64,000 nucleotides of DNA from Dehalogenimonas sp. THU2 (GCF_039749495.1 NZ_JBDLLU010000010.1:1-64000); one strand, 5' to 3'; numbered from the stretch's first letter, positions 42,847 through 52,041 are shown. Program-made: numbers and translations. Notes: generated from the letters alone by a model not told the origin.

Positions 42847-43785
42847 TCAGCCCAGCATCGAACCGATGAAGTCGCGCTGGCCGCGGAGGAATTCCGCCGC
42901 CGCCGCCGGGCGCTTGCCCTCGAGTTGCAGGCTGAGGATGCCCAGCACCCCGCCGCCGGTGGCTACCCCGAACGGAACCGCCGGCGCGTTTGGGACCTGG
43001 ACCACCGTGCCCGGTTCGGCTTTGGTATCTATGTCGACCGGTCTCGTCTCGATAAGTTTCAGGGTTTTACCTTGCCAGGCGGTATAAGCCCCCGGCCATG
43101 GCTGAAAAGCCCGCGATTGGCGCCAGATCATATCGGCCGATTGCCGCCAGTCGATGCGGCCGGCTTCTTTGGCTAGCATCGGGGCATAGGTAGAGCCTTC
43201 CACCGGCTGGGGAACCGCGTCGATGGTACCGCGTTCGACCTGGGGCAGGACATCGATGAGGCTCATGGCCCCGATGATCGCCAGGCGCCCGGACAGGCTG
43301 CCGGTAGTGTCCCAATCGAAAACCGGTATCATGGCGCGGGAATAAACGGCGCCGGTGTCGATGCCCGCGTCCATACGCATGATGCTGACTCCGGTGAACC
43401 GGTCGCCGGCGGCGATGGCGGCGGCGATGGGCGCCGCGCCCCGGTGTCTCGGCAACAGGGAGGCGTGGACGTTCAGGCAACCCAGCCGGGGAATGTCCAG
43501 CACCGCCTGCGGCAGTATCAGGCCGTAGGCGGCAACCACGATTACGTCGGGTTCAAGTTCCCGCAGTTCCGCCTGGGCTTCCGGCTTGCGGAGGGTACCG
43601 GGCTGAATAACGGTGAGGCCGTGTTGTTCCGCCATCTGTTTTACCGGGGAAGCGGTCAGCGTTTTGCCGCGACCGGAGGGGGCGTCCCGGCGCGTGTATA
43701 CAGCGGCCACCTTATAGCCTTCGCCGGCGAGGGCTTCAAGCACCGGCACGGCAAACTCCGGCGTACCCATAAAGACAATTTTCAT
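42847..43785 (-). CDS. fmt: methionyl-tRNA formyltransferase
   Basis: Formylates initiator Met-tRNA using 10-formyl-THF. In 312 residues: KIVFMGTPEFAVPVLEAL, the hydrolase-like catalytic Asn/His region GCLNVHASLLPRHRGAAPI with SLLPRHRG, MDAGIDTGAVYS and a C-terminal OB-like part. ATG 43785 is clear. No def gene is next to it. Confidence 0.96.
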   Translation of the reverse strand: MKIVFMGTPEFAVPVLEALAGEGYKVAAVYTRRDAPSGRGKTLTASPVKQMAEQHGLTVIQPGTLRKPEAQAELRELEPDVIVVAAYGLILPQAVLDIPRLGCLNVHASLLPRHRGAAPIAAAIAAGDRFTGVSIMRMDAGIDTGAVYSRAMIPVFDWDTTGSLSGRLAIIGAMSLIDVLPQVERGTIDAVPQPVEGSTYAPMLAKEAGRIDWRQSADMIWRQSRAFQPWPGAYTAWQGKTLKLIETRPVDIDTKAEPGTVVQVPNAPAVPFGVATGGGVLGILSLQLEGKRPAAAAEFLRGQRDFIGSMLG

Positions 43786-43941
43786 TTTAATAGTACCTTT
43801 TTCCTATGCGCGATTGTAGCACCATTTTTTTATTTTTCCCAATAGCTTTACGGTGGTTACGCCGGGGCAATATAGAGAGCTCTGAAGAGCTTGAAAGAGT
43901 AATCCGTTGCGGCTATACGGCGGAGCGGGCGGTACAGGCGC
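43786..43941. other. fmt-dnaA intergenic region
   Basis: No gene seen. It carries the dnaA promoter to the right (43942-43971) and the fmt promoter on the other strand. I find no classical TTATCCACA-type DnaA boxes here. Confidence 0.55.
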
Positions 43942-43971
43942 TTGCCCCGGTTATAGGCGGGCTGGTACTAT
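43942..43971 (+). promoter_or_regulatory. possible dnaA promoter
   Basis: TTGCCC (43942-43947) and TACTAT (43966-43971) with an 18-base spacer; the TG one base before the -10 makes it an extended -10. It implies a leader of about 110 bases before dnaA, with small hairpins and a T run near 44070. Confidence 0.5.
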
Positions 43972-44091
43972 GAATAAGGTTTTCACGACGGCATGCGCCG
44001 GGCTGAGAACAAACCCTGAAAAGACGCCGGGCCGGGTATTTTATTACCCATGGGGCATGTCCCTTTTTTAAATAGTTTGGAGACATCACGC

Positions 44092-45447
44092 TTGCCGACC
44101 GAAGAAATACAATCTGCCACTGACGCCGGTAAGATCTGGGAAACCGCGCTTGGGGAACTGGAATGTTCCCTGAACCGTCCCAATTTCCGCACATGGTACG
44201 CCCGCACCACCGGCCTCGGCTTCGAGGACGGGCGCTTCATCATCGGCGTGCCCAACTCTTTCGTCGCCGAGTACCTGGAGCAGAACCAGCGCTCACTGAT
44301 TGCCAAGACGCTGATCAAGCTCACCGGCCGGGACAATCTGCAACTTGGTTTCAAGGTGACGGCGGGGGGCAAAACGGGCGCCGTCCGCCCCGCACCCGGC
44401 GATACGTCCGCCCGTTCCGAGGGCTGCCGCTTTAATCCGCGCTATGACTTCGACGCCTTCATCGTCGGCAACGCCAACCGGCTGGCCCACGCCGCGGCGC
44501 TATCCGCCGCCCAGAAACCGGGTGAAGGCTACAACCCCCTCTTCATCCACGGTTCGAGCGGCCTGGGCAAGACCCACCTGCTCCAGGCCATCGGCCAGAC
44601 TGCGGAGCGCGCCGGTAAAACCGTGCGTTACGTCTCCGGGGAGCAGTTCACCTCGGAATTCGTGTCCGCCATCAGGGAAAGGCGCGGCGATGAGTTCCGG
44701 GAACGCTATCGCAACGTAGACCTGCTGCTCCTGGACGACGTCCAGTTCCTGGCAGGCAAGTCACAGACCGAGGAAAGCTTTTTTCATACCTTCAACGAAC
44801 TGCACAATTCCGGCAAGCAGATCGTGCTTTCCGCGGATTCGCCCCCGAAGGCTATCGCCCAGCTCGAAGACCGTCTGCGTTCCCGTTTCGAGTGGGGTCT
44901 GACCGCCGAGATATCGCCGCCGGATGAAAAGATGCGCCTGTCTATCCTGCGCTCCCGCGCCGAGCAGGCCGGGGCGGAGCTTACCCCGGACGTCCTGGAC
45001 TACATGGCCTCTGAGGTCATCCGCAATATCCGGGAGCTGGAGGGCAATCTGAACCGGGTGCTGGCCTACTCCCGTCTGCTGCGTTCGGCCGTCACCCCGG
45101 ACCTGGCCCGGCGGGCGCTTAAAAACCTGGCCGCCGAGCCTGTCGAGAACAAGCCGGAGACGGGACCGGAACTCCTGCTCGATACCGTGGCGGCATGCTT
45201 CGAGATCACCCCGGAAGATCTCCTGGGCCGCCGCCGGGACAAGGAAATTGCCACCGCCCGGCAAGTTGCCATGTACGTCCTTAAGAGCCAGAATCTGTGG
45301 TCCCTGGGTGAGATCGGCCGCCTGGTCGGCGACCGCACCGCAGCCACCGTCAGCCACTCCTGCGACAAGATCGGCCGGGAGCTAGAGTTCAATCCCCTGC
45401 TGAAGCGCAAACTAATCGACATCGAAAACCGCCTCGGCGGCAAGTAG
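44092..45447 (+). CDS. dnaA: chromosomal replication initiator DnaA, divergent DNA-recognition motif
   Basis: DnaA opens the origin. The AAA+ domain is intact: Walker A GSSGLGKTHLLQAI, Walker B LLLLDDVQFL, arginine finger RLRSRFEWGL. In domain IV the usual GGRDHTTVLHACRKI reads GDRTAATVSHSCDKI: Arg and His remain, but the Asp-His-Thr that contact the box are replaced by Thr-Ala-Ala. TTG 44092 with GGAG upstream fits the N-terminus (MPTEEIQSATDAGKIWETA); ATG 44050 is possible. It may be the only DnaA or a paralog; dnaN and gyrB are not adjacent. Confidence 0.92.
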   Translation: MPTEEIQSATDAGKIWETALGELECSLNRPNFRTWYARTTGLGFEDGRFIIGVPNSFVAEYLEQNQRSLIAKTLIKLTGRDNLQLGFKVTAGGKTGAVRPAPGDTSARSEGCRFNPRYDFDAFIVGNANRLAHAAALSAAQKPGEGYNPLFIHGSSGLGKTHLLQAIGQTAERAGKTVRYVSGEQFTSEFVSAIRERRGDEFRERYRNVDLLLLDDVQFLAGKSQTEESFFHTFNELHNSGKQIVLSADSPPKAIAQLEDRLRSRFEWGLTAEISPPDEKMRLSILRSRAEQAGAELTPDVLDYMASEVIRNIRELEGNLNRVLAYSRLLRSAVTPDLARRALKNLAAEPVENKPETGPELLLDTVAACFEITPEDLLGRRRDKEIATARQVAMYVLKSQNLWSLGEIGRLVGDRTAATVSHSCDKIGRELEFNPLLKRKLIDIENRLGGK

Positions 45448-45848
45448 TCCCGCCGTTCCTCGTCCTGTAAGGGCGATGGCAACGCCTCGCCCTCGGGGCG
45501 GCGGCCGTTCCAAATAGCACCCCCCATGGGCGACGCGTCGCGTAGTTCAAGTAAACCCGACATCACACCTTTGCGGTATTGGTGACCGGTCTAAAAGGTC
45601 TCAACAGGAGAAAATTGTCTTTCTGAGCGTGGCGAAGAATCTCAATTCTACGTTCAGCGAGAGTGAATGTTTATCGTCCGCTTCTTCAAAATCACGATTA
45701 TGCGGTAGTCTCCATGCCGTGTCCTCCTCGTTCATCGTCGTGTAGGGGCGACCGGCCGGTCGCCCTCCCGGTGGCTACTATGGTTCACGTTCGCCCGGCA
45801 TCGACAATCCCGTGCGTTCAACGGATGGAATTTCAGACAAAAAAGAAA
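45448..45848. repeat. repeat-rich intergenic region after dnaA
   Basis: About 400 non-coding bases. It holds a TTTCTGAGCGTGGCGAAGAATCT element at 45622-45644 and a TGTAGGGGCGACCGGCCGGTCGCCC palindrome (45741-45766), both common kinds of short dispersed repeat. I see no AT-rich unwinding element or DnaA-box cluster. Confidence 0.6.
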
Positions 45849-45870
45849 AGAGGGGTTATTACACCCCTCT
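45849..45870 (-). terminator. rpsT terminator
   Basis: AGAGGGGT (45849-45856) and ACCCCTCT (45863-45870) form an eight-base stem; on the minus strand a TTTTCTTTTTTG tract follows. About 25 bases after the rpsT stop. Confidence 0.88.
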
Positions 45871-45893
45871 CTGATTTCGGCTTTAGAGATTTC

Positions 45894-46157
45894 TTACTTG
45901 GCGGCGGCGTTGAGCTTCTTGGCCATGCGGCTCTTGCGGCGGGCCGCGTTGTTGGCGTGGATGAGGCCTTTCTTGGCGGCGACATCCAGCGCGCTCTGGC
46001 TGGCGACCACGGCTACTTTGGCCTCGTCGCTGCCGGCGGTGATGGCTTTTTCAGCCTTGCGGATGGTGGTCCGGAGACTGCTCATGGCGGATTTATTGCG
46101 CAGCGTTTTCTTCGCTGAAGTAAGAATATCTTTCTTGGAACTCTTGGTATTGGCCAA
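45894..46157 (-). CDS. rpsT: 30S ribosomal protein S20
   Basis: Primary 16S rRNA-binding protein, 87 residues, almost wholly helical and basic: MANTKSSKKDILTSAKKTL, NKSAMSSLRTTIRKAEKA, KGLIHANNAARRKSRMAKKL. The KGxIHxNxAARxKSRL motif is diagnostic. AGGAGGC before the ATG is the ribosome binding site. Monocistronic, as is usual. Confidence 0.97.
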   Translation of the reverse strand: MANTKSSKKDILTSAKKTLRNKSAMSSLRTTIRKAEKAITAGSDEAKVAVVASQSALDVAAKKGLIHANNAARRKSRMAKKLNAAAK

Positions 46158-46262
46158 CGGACGCCTCCTGAAATATTAACCTGATGACAAGGTACAAATT
46201 ATACACGATACTTGACTTCGGGTGCAACATGAGATTTTCCCGTATTCCGGCAAAAGTACCCC

Positions 46263-46291
46263 TTGTCCGGGGCGTGACATCCTGTTAACAT
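46263..46291 (+). promoter_or_regulatory. pyrF promoter giving a leaderless mRNA
   Basis: TTGTCC (46263-46268), 17 bases, TAACAT (46286-46291), then six bases to the ATG at 46298. There is no ribosome binding site between. Confidence 0.6.
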
Positions 46292-46297
46292 TAATCG

Positions 46298-47095
46298 ATG
46301 AACTTTCTTTCCAAACTGACCGGAGCCAGCCGCCACAACCGCAGCCTGCTGTGCGTCGGGTTGGACCCGGAACCGGAGAAGCTGCCGCCGGGTGTCGGCG
46401 TGCTGGAGTTCTGCCGTTCGATCATCGAGTCTACCTACGACCTGGTCTGCGCTTATAAGCCCAACGCCGCCTTCTTCGAGGCGCTGGGGGCCGAGGGCTG
46501 GGGCACGCTGAAGGCGACCATCGAGGCGGTGCCCAAGAACATCCCGGTCATTCTCGACGCCAAGCGCGGTGATATCGGCAACACGGCCCGGGCTTACGCC
46601 CGCGCTACTTTCGAAGAGTTGGGCGCCAGCGCGGTGACGGTCAATCCCTATATGGGTTACGACTCCCTCGAACCGTTCATCGAATACAAGAATAAAGGTA
46701 TTTTCGTCCTGTGCCGCACCTCCAATCCCGGTTCGGCCGATTTCCAATCGCTTGAATGCGGCGGCGAACCGCTATACAGAAGCGTCGCCAGGCGGGTCGG
46801 GGAATGGAACCACCACGGCAACCTCGGCCTGGTAGTCGGCGCCACCCAGCCGGAAGAACTGAAAGCCATCCGGGAAGCGCACCCCTTCTTGCCCATCCTC
46901 ATCCCCGGCGTCGGGGCGCAGGGCGGCAGCCTGGAACTGGCGGTCAGGTACGGCACCGATGCCGCCGGCGAACTGGCGATCATCAGCAGCTCCCGCCAGA
47001 TCCTCTACGCCTCATCGGGCGCGGACTACGTCGCCGCCGCGCGCCGGGCCGCCCAGGCGCTCCGGGATGAGATGAACCGGTACCGGCCGGTATAA
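46298..47095 (+). CDS. pyrF: orotidine 5'-phosphate decarboxylase
   Basis: Makes UMP from OMP. The 265-residue enzyme is of the longer bacterial group: LLCVGLDPEPEKL, the catalytic DAKRGDIGNTARAYA (Lys-x-Asp-x2-x-D/N type), TVNPYMGYDSLEPF, VGATQPEELKAIREA and IPGVGAQGGSLE. No other pyr gene is adjacent. An ATG seven bases after its -10 suggests a leaderless mRNA. Confidence 0.95.
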   Translation: MNFLSKLTGASRHNRSLLCVGLDPEPEKLPPGVGVLEFCRSIIESTYDLVCAYKPNAAFFEALGAEGWGTLKATIEAVPKNIPVILDAKRGDIGNTARAYARATFEELGASAVTVNPYMGYDSLEPFIEYKNKGIFVLCRTSNPGSADFQSLECGGEPLYRSVARRVGEWNHHGNLGLVVGATQPEELKAIREAHPFLPILIPGVGAQGGSLELAVRYGTDAAGELAIISSSRQILYASSGADYVAAARRAAQALRDEMNRYRPV

Positions 47096-47165
47096 CCGGC
47101 AAATTCCAAGTTACAAGATACAATAACCAAACAGGTCGGGGATCCGGCATTCGGGATTTTTAACG

Positions 47166-47354
47166 ATGATCGACTTTCGTCTCAACGACACCCTCCGCCT
47201 CCGCAAGCCTCATGCCTGCGGCGGTTACGAATGGAAGGTGTACCGGCTGGGCGGCGATATCGGCATCATCTGCCTCACCTGCCAGCGTCGCCTGCTGGTC
47301 CCGCGCTCCGACCTGGAGAAGCGCCTCAAGACCTTCGTCTCCAGGGGCGAGTGA
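47166..47354 (+). CDS. DUF951 family small protein
   Basis: A 62-residue protein of the DUF951 family: LRKPHACGGYEWKVYRLGGD and ICLTCQRRLLVPRSDLEKR. The two Cys (Cys 18, and CLTC near 38-41) and a His suggest a zinc site. It is widespread in Gram-positives next to DNA-related genes but has no function assigned. It overlaps the start of dinB by one base, so the two are coupled. Confidence 0.9.
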   Translation: MIDFRLNDTLRLRKPHACGGYEWKVYRLGGDIGIICLTCQRRLLVPRSDLEKRLKTFVSRGE

Positions 47355-48604
47355 TGACCCGGCGCATCATGCACATCGACCTGGACGCTTTCTTCGTGTC
47401 GGTGGAGCAGGTTTTCGACCCTTCGCTCAAGGGCAAACCGGTCGCCGTCGGCGGCATACCGGGGCATGGCCGGGGCGTGGTGGCCGCCGCCTCCTACGAG
47501 GCCCGCCAGTTCGGCGTCCATTCCGGCATGCCGCTCAGGGAAGCCGAACGCCGCTGTCCGAAATGCATCTTCCTCTCCGGCCACTTCGAGCGCTACCGGG
47601 ATGCATCGAGGAAGTTCATGGCCATCCTGGCCGATTTCTCACCCTTCCTGGAGCCGGTGGGCATCGACGAGGCCTACCTCGAGGTGACCGGGTTCGAGTC
47701 CCTCCACGGCACCCTCAAGGCCATGGGTGAAAAGATCCGGCGGCACATCCGCGACGAGATCGGCATCGGCGCTTCCATCGGGCTGGCGTCCGCAAAGATC
47801 GTGGCCAAGGTGGCCTCCAAGTCCGCCAAACCCGACGGCATCGTCGAGGTGCCGGACGGTGCGGAGGCCGCTTTCCTGGCGCCCCTGCCTATCGGCCGGC
47901 TGCCGGGTATCGGGGAGCAGACGGAAAAAGCCCTGCACGGCCTGGGCATCCACACCCTGGGCGAACTGGCGCGCCTGCCCCGGAGCACCCTCGCCGACCG
48001 CTTCGGCAAGTACGGCGAGGTGCTGCACGATCACGCCCGCGGCATCGACCGCCGCCCCGTCGAACGCCCGGCTGAGGCCAAGTCCGTCAGCTACGAGACG
48101 ACCCTCAACGAGGACACCCGCGACCGCGATTTCCTGGAAGCCACCCTGCGCTACCTGTCGGAAAAGACCGGGGCCCGCCTCCGGCGCTACGGTCAGAAGG
48201 GTGGCGTGATACACATCCGCCTGCGCTTCTCCGATTTCACCACCATCACCCGGCAGCGCAGCCTGGGCTTCGCCACCGACGCCAACGAGATCATCTACGA
48301 GGAAGCGCTGAAACTATTTGCTAAAGCCCTCGACCACAGCCGGCTGCCGGTACGCCTCCTGGGCGTCGGCGTGGGAGATTTGGGCGGCGTGGAAACGCAA
48401 CTACCGCTCTCGGGCGCCGGCGCCGCCGGATTTGCCGCCATCGACCGGGCGCTGGACCGCATCCGCAAAAAGTACGGCTTCTCATCCATCCAGACCGGGC
48501 GGGTGATGACCCTGGGCCGGGGCTCCGGTGAAGGGCATGAGAGCCACGGCTTTTCCGGCCGGATCATGGATCAGCACAAAGGCCGTTCCGCCGACCCCCT
48601 TTAG
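47354..48604 (+). CDS. dinB: DNA polymerase IV
   Basis: Y-family translesion polymerase, 416 residues. Catalytic residues in MHIDLDAFFVSVEQ and SIDEAYLE-type PVGIDEAYLEVTG; the YEARxFGVxxGM motif appears as SYEARQFGVHSGM. HhH elements GRLPGIGEQTEKALHGLG; the little-finger domain follows (LRRYGQKGGVIHIRLRF). The C-terminus (MTLGRGSGEGHESHGFSGR) has no clear clamp-binding peptide that I can point to. ATG 47354 overlaps the DUF951 stop. Confidence 0.95.
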   Translation: MTRRIMHIDLDAFFVSVEQVFDPSLKGKPVAVGGIPGHGRGVVAAASYEARQFGVHSGMPLREAERRCPKCIFLSGHFERYRDASRKFMAILADFSPFLEPVGIDEAYLEVTGFESLHGTLKAMGEKIRRHIRDEIGIGASIGLASAKIVAKVASKSAKPDGIVEVPDGAEAAFLAPLPIGRLPGIGEQTEKALHGLGIHTLGELARLPRSTLADRFGKYGEVLHDHARGIDRRPVERPAEAKSVSYETTLNEDTRDRDFLEATLRYLSEKTGARLRRYGQKGGVIHIRLRFSDFTTITRQRSLGFATDANEIIYEEALKLFAKALDHSRLPVRLLGVGVGDLGGVETQLPLSGAGAAGFAAIDRALDRIRKKYGFSSIQTGRVMTLGRGSGEGHESHGFSGRIMDQHKGRSADPL

Positions 48605-48643
48605 TTCTAACCCCGCCAACCCTGTGCTATGATAATGACATAA

Positions 48644-49498
48644 ATGAACACCCATAACATCTCCCCCCCGCCCCCCAACCGCATCGGCGGAACCGTGTTC
48701 CGCTGGGGGGAGCGCACCTTCATCATGGGCATCTTGAACGTCACCCCGGATTCCTTCTCCGGCGACGGTCTGGCCAATGATATCGACGCCGCCGTGGAAC
48801 AGGCCCGGCGCATGGTCGATGAGGGGGCCGACATCATCGACATTGGCGGTGAGTCCACCCGCCCCGGGGCGCCGGAGGTCTCCGCCGAAGCTGAGATCTC
48901 CCGGGTTGTCCCGGTCATCGAGCGCCTGGCTGCCGAACTAATTGTTCCCATCAGCATCGATACCTACAAAGCAGAAGTGGCCGAAGCCGCCGTCCAGGCC
49001 GGGGCCAGCCTCTTAAACGACGTCTGGGGTCTGAAACGCGATCCCCGGCTGGCCGTGATCGCCGCGCGGCACCGGCTGCCGATCGTCATCTCCTCCAGCC
49101 AGCGGGACGCGCCGGTAGAAGATATCGTGCCGGCGGTCATCGACAGTCTCAAATGGGCTATCGAGCAGGCCGGGGCGGCGGGCGTCGCCCCGGAAAACAT
49201 CATCGTCGATCCAGGTTTCGGCTTCGGCAAGACGCCGGGTCAGAACCTCGAAATACTGCGGCGGCTCAGTGAACTCCGGGTACTCGGCAAACCGGTACTA
49301 CTGGGCGTCTCCCGCAAGTCCACCATCGGCAGGGTGCTTGGCGACGCGTCCGTCGAAGACCGCCTGAGCGGCAGCCTGGCCGGGGCGGTCATCGGCATCA
49401 TGGGCGGTGCCGACATCATCCGCGCGCATGACGTAAAAGAGACGGTCCGGGCGGCCCGCATGACCGACGCCGTGACCCGAGGCTGGCAAGATGAATAA
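48644..49498 (+). CDS. folP: dihydropteroate synthase
   Basis: Joins p-aminobenzoate and the pterin pyrophosphate in folate synthesis. 284 residues with FIMGILNVTPDSFSGDG, DIIDIGGESTRPGAP, SIDTYKAEVAEAA and ISRKSTIG-like LLGVSRKSTIGRVLG. The first 20 residues are Pro-rich. TGCTATGAT (48625-48633) gives a very short leader. folK overlaps its end by eight bases. Confidence 0.95.
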   Translation: MNTHNISPPPPNRIGGTVFRWGERTFIMGILNVTPDSFSGDGLANDIDAAVEQARRMVDEGADIIDIGGESTRPGAPEVSAEAEISRVVPVIERLAAELIVPISIDTYKAEVAEAAVQAGASLLNDVWGLKRDPRLAVIAARHRLPIVISSSQRDAPVEDIVPAVIDSLKWAIEQAGAAGVAPENIIVDPGFGFGKTPGQNLEILRRLSELRVLGKPVLLGVSRKSTIGRVLGDASVEDRLSGSLAGAVIGIMGGADIIRAHDVKETVRAARMTDAVTRGWQDE

Positions 49499-50015
49499 CG
49501 ACAACGAACTGGTTCTGACTTCCGCCACCACCCTGTACCTGGGCCTGGGCTCCAACCTGGGCGACCGCACCGCCAACCTGGAGCGGGCCATCAACCTGCT
49601 GAACCGGCCGCTCAAGATCACGCGGCGCTCCCCCGTCTACGAGACCGAGCCGGTGGGCGTCCCGGAGCAGCCCAAGTTCCTGAACATGGTGGTCGAGGCG
49701 CAGACCCATATCGCCCCGGCGGACCTTTTGAAACTCATAAAAGGGATTGAGCAGATACTCGGCCGCGGCAAGGCCGGTTCTGACGCGCCGCGCGTTATCG
49801 ACATCGACATCCTTTTCTACGGTAATCTCAAGTTAGCCACCGATACGCTGACCATCCCCCACCCCCGCATGAACCGCCGCGCCTTCGTGCTTAAGCCGCT
49901 GGCTGATCTGGCGCCGAAGCTGAAGCACCCCGGCAACAAGAAGACCGTCGAGGAGATGCTCTCTGCCCTGGGACCGGTCAAAGGCGTCGAACCCTACCCG
50001 GAGACGCCGGCGTGA
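49491..50015 (+). CDS. folK: 2-amino-4-hydroxy-6-hydroxymethyldihydropteridine diphosphokinase
   Basis: HPPK transfers pyrophosphate to the pterin, the step before FolP. 174 residues: TLYLGLGSNLGDRTANLERA, SPVYETEPVGVPEQPKFLNM and PRVIDIDILFYGNL, LTIPHPRMNRRAFVLKPL. All three family signatures are present. It overlaps both neighbours and is clearly in the folP operon. Confidence 0.96.
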   Translation: MNNDNELVLTSATTLYLGLGSNLGDRTANLERAINLLNRPLKITRRSPVYETEPVGVPEQPKFLNMVVEAQTHIAPADLLKLIKGIEQILGRGKAGSDAPRVIDIDILFYGNLKLATDTLTIPHPRMNRRAFVLKPLADLAPKLKHPGNKKTVEEMLSALGPVKGVEPYPETPA

Positions 50016-50821
50016 AGCTGGGACTGGCCCTGTCAGGCGGCGCGGCACGGGGGCTGGCGCATGTCGGCGTCATCGAGGTGCTGGAGCGAGAGGGCGTCCA
50101 GATCGACATGGTAGCTGGCACCAGCATGGGCGCCATCATCGGCGCCGCCTACGCTCGCGGCCTGTCCGCCGAAGATATTAAAACTGAAGCTCACGACGTG
50201 GGCTGGCGCAAGCTGGTGCCACTGGTGGATCTCAACCCGCTGCAACCATCAGGCCTCATAGGCGCCCGGCGCATCCGCAGACGGCTGGTGGACTTCATCG
50301 GCGACCTCGATTTTTCCGAGCTGAAGAAGCCTTTCGCCTGCGTCGCCACCGACATCTACACCGGCGAGGCGGTGGTTTTCACCCGAGGCTCGGTGCTTGA
50401 CGCCGTAATCGCCAGCATGACACTGCCCTTGGTTTTCAAGGTACCGCGAGTCGGCCGCCGCTACCTGGTGGACGGCGGACTTTCCGACCCGCTGCCGGTA
50501 GAACCCTTGAAGCACCTCGGGGCGGACAAGGTCATCGCGGTCAATGTCCTCAAGAACCTGGGCCTCACCCCGCCGCACCGCAGCCGTGAGCACCCGCTGC
50601 CGAGACACGCGCCAAACATTCTTCAGGTAGCTACCCAGGTAATCTATATAGCCTCTGCACACCTGGCTGAGGCTTGCATGAAGGGGGCCGACGTGGCCAT
50701 AGAGCCGGACATGACCGGCATCCATTTGGCGGACTTCAACTTGGCCGGGGAGGCCATCCAGTGCGGCGAAAAAGCGGCGAGAAAGGCCATGCCGCAGATT
50801 AGGGAACTTCTAGCCCAATAA
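50012..50821 (+). CDS. patatin-like phospholipase
   Basis: A 269-residue patatin-fold lipid acyl hydrolase of the RssA/YchK type. Oxyanion hole LSGGAARGLAHVGV, nucleophile elbow GTSMGAI (Ser), catalytic Asp in VDGGLSDP. No signal or membrane helix, so it acts in the cytoplasm on membrane lipids. It overlaps folK by four bases (ATGA). The role in this operon is unknown. Confidence 0.93.
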   Translation: MKLGLALSGGAARGLAHVGVIEVLEREGVQIDMVAGTSMGAIIGAAYARGLSAEDIKTEAHDVGWRKLVPLVDLNPLQPSGLIGARRIRRRLVDFIGDLDFSELKKPFACVATDIYTGEAVVFTRGSVLDAVIASMTLPLVFKVPRVGRRYLVDGGLSDPLPVEPLKHLGADKVIAVNVLKNLGLTPPHRSREHPLPRHAPNILQVATQVIYIASAHLAEACMKGADVAIEPDMTGIHLADFNLAGEAIQCGEKAARKAMPQIRELLAQ

Positions 50822-50925
50822 TCAGTCATTGCGCGGCTGCCACCGAAGCAATCCAATGCCGCAATAAACAGAATGAAGCATGGCTGAAAAGGTATAATTG
50901 GTGATTTTCAAAAAAACGTTCGCAC

Positions 50926-50951
50926 TGAGCCTGTCGAAGGGTCATCCTCTT
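50926..50951. repeat. CTGAGCCTGTCGAAGG dispersed repeat
   Basis: CGCACTGAGCCTGTCGAAGG between the patatin gene and the Vps62-like gene. Related words occur at 53795 (CCTGTCCTGAGCGAAGTCG) and 45625. Short repeats of this type are scattered in many bacterial genomes. Confidence 0.5.
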
Positions 50952-50958
50952 CACCCCG

Positions 50959-52041
50959 CTACCTATCCAACTCCCACCAACCTTGATACGCCAGCCCGTA
51001 AGGCCCGGTGGTAAAACTCACCGTCCCGATCTCCCCCCAATGCCCGGAATACTGTATCCACACAGCGTTTCCAGATGGGAATTCCTTCTCACCCAAGTTC
51101 ACCACCGATACTCCGCAGTCCCAAACCGGACCATTGCCAGAGGTGAAATCATCGGGCAGGTTGTTCCTCACCCACGTTCCCGCCCACGGGTACGACGCGT
51201 GAGAATCGATGGAGGAATACGCCACCGGCCTGCCGTCTGCGCTCAAACTGTAACCATCCCGCGCCCCCGCCGAGGTCGCCTGGCCGTACCACTTTCCCTC
51301 GGTGTCATGGGCGGAATAGAATATCCGGTAAATCGTACTTCCGCCGCGCTCCAACCGGACGGTGATATGCTCGAAGTCCGCCTCGTGTGCACTCTCTAAC
51401 TGGTCGGTTGGGGCAAGGTCGCCGTTATAGGGATAGAAGAAGATATACTGGACGTCGATCATCCCCGTCATGCCCGGTGCAGGCCTCACGTGTACGTAGC
51501 ACTCCCAGCCCGCCGCCGCTGTGCCGCTCCGCGTCTGGCTCCGGAAAGCGTCGAGGTTGTCACCTCCGCTCGCATCCGTCTGCTCCAGGAAGAAATCGGT
51601 CCGTGCCGGTGAAAGTCCTGACGAAAACCCCTTTGTAGCCTGAGAAACCAGGGATGTGATATTTACCTGCCCCAAGTTCAGCAATTGTTCGTCAATCCCC
51701 ATCCTGACATCGAACCTCATCCTCACCCGTTCCAGGTACCAGGAGATATCGCCCGGTCGGTACGCGTCGTCAGGATGCAGCATCACCACCGGCGCGAATT
51801 TCGAAGCCAGTTCTGCTTCGATATGATCGGGGATGCCGTCCCTGTCGCTGTCGATACCCGTTGCGGTGGTAGGTGGAGGCGGCGTGGAGATGGGTGGTGA
51901 AGATGTTGGAGGTGATGTGGTTGGGATGCTGGTTGTTGGGGGCGGGGGCTGCTTCCCATCGTCCGGGCGGGAGACTTCCGTACATCCGGTAAACAGGATC
52001 AATATCGCCGACAGTACGAAGGCAATTAACTGTCTTTGCAT
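50959..52041 (-). CDS. Vps62-like exported lipoprotein
   Basis: A 360-residue lipoprotein: signal with lipobox LFTGC (Cys 20), a Pro/Thr/Ser-rich tether (about 25-60), a SDRDGIPDHIE calcium-like motif, then a domain resembling Vps62/DUF946: LASKFAPVVMLHPDDAYRPGD, ESAHEADFEHITVRL, FYSAHDTEGKWY, AYSSIDSHASYPWAGT. Such domains are found in bacterial surface proteins with unknown role. Monocistronic; its promoter region borders the conserved box at 52104. Confidence 0.82.
   Translation of the reverse strand: MQRQLIAFVLSAILILFTGCTEVSRPDDGKQPPPPTTSIPTTSPPTSSPPISTPPPPTTATGIDSDRDGIPDHIEAELASKFAPVVMLHPDDAYRPGDISWYLERVRMRFDVRMGIDEQLLNLGQVNITSLVSQATKGFSSGLSPARTDFFLEQTDASGGDNLDAFRSQTRSGTAAAGWECYVHVRPAPGMTGMIDVQYIFFYPYNGDLAPTDQLESAHEADFEHITVRLERGGSTIYRIFYSAHDTEGKWYGQATSAGARDGYSLSADGRPVAYSSIDSHASYPWAGTWVRNNLPDDFTSGNGPVWDCGVSVVNLGEKEFPSGNAVWIQYSGHWGEIGTVSFTTGPYGLAYQGWWELDR

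Noticed and set aside
43972-44075. Small gene in the dnaA leader (ATG 43971)
   Set aside because: A short frame of about 35 codons is open but has no ribosome binding site and no recognisable features; more likely leader RNA.
45448-45848. Replication origin next to dnaA
   Set aside because: No cluster of TTATCCACA-like boxes or AT-rich unwinding element; the sequence is common dispersed repeats.
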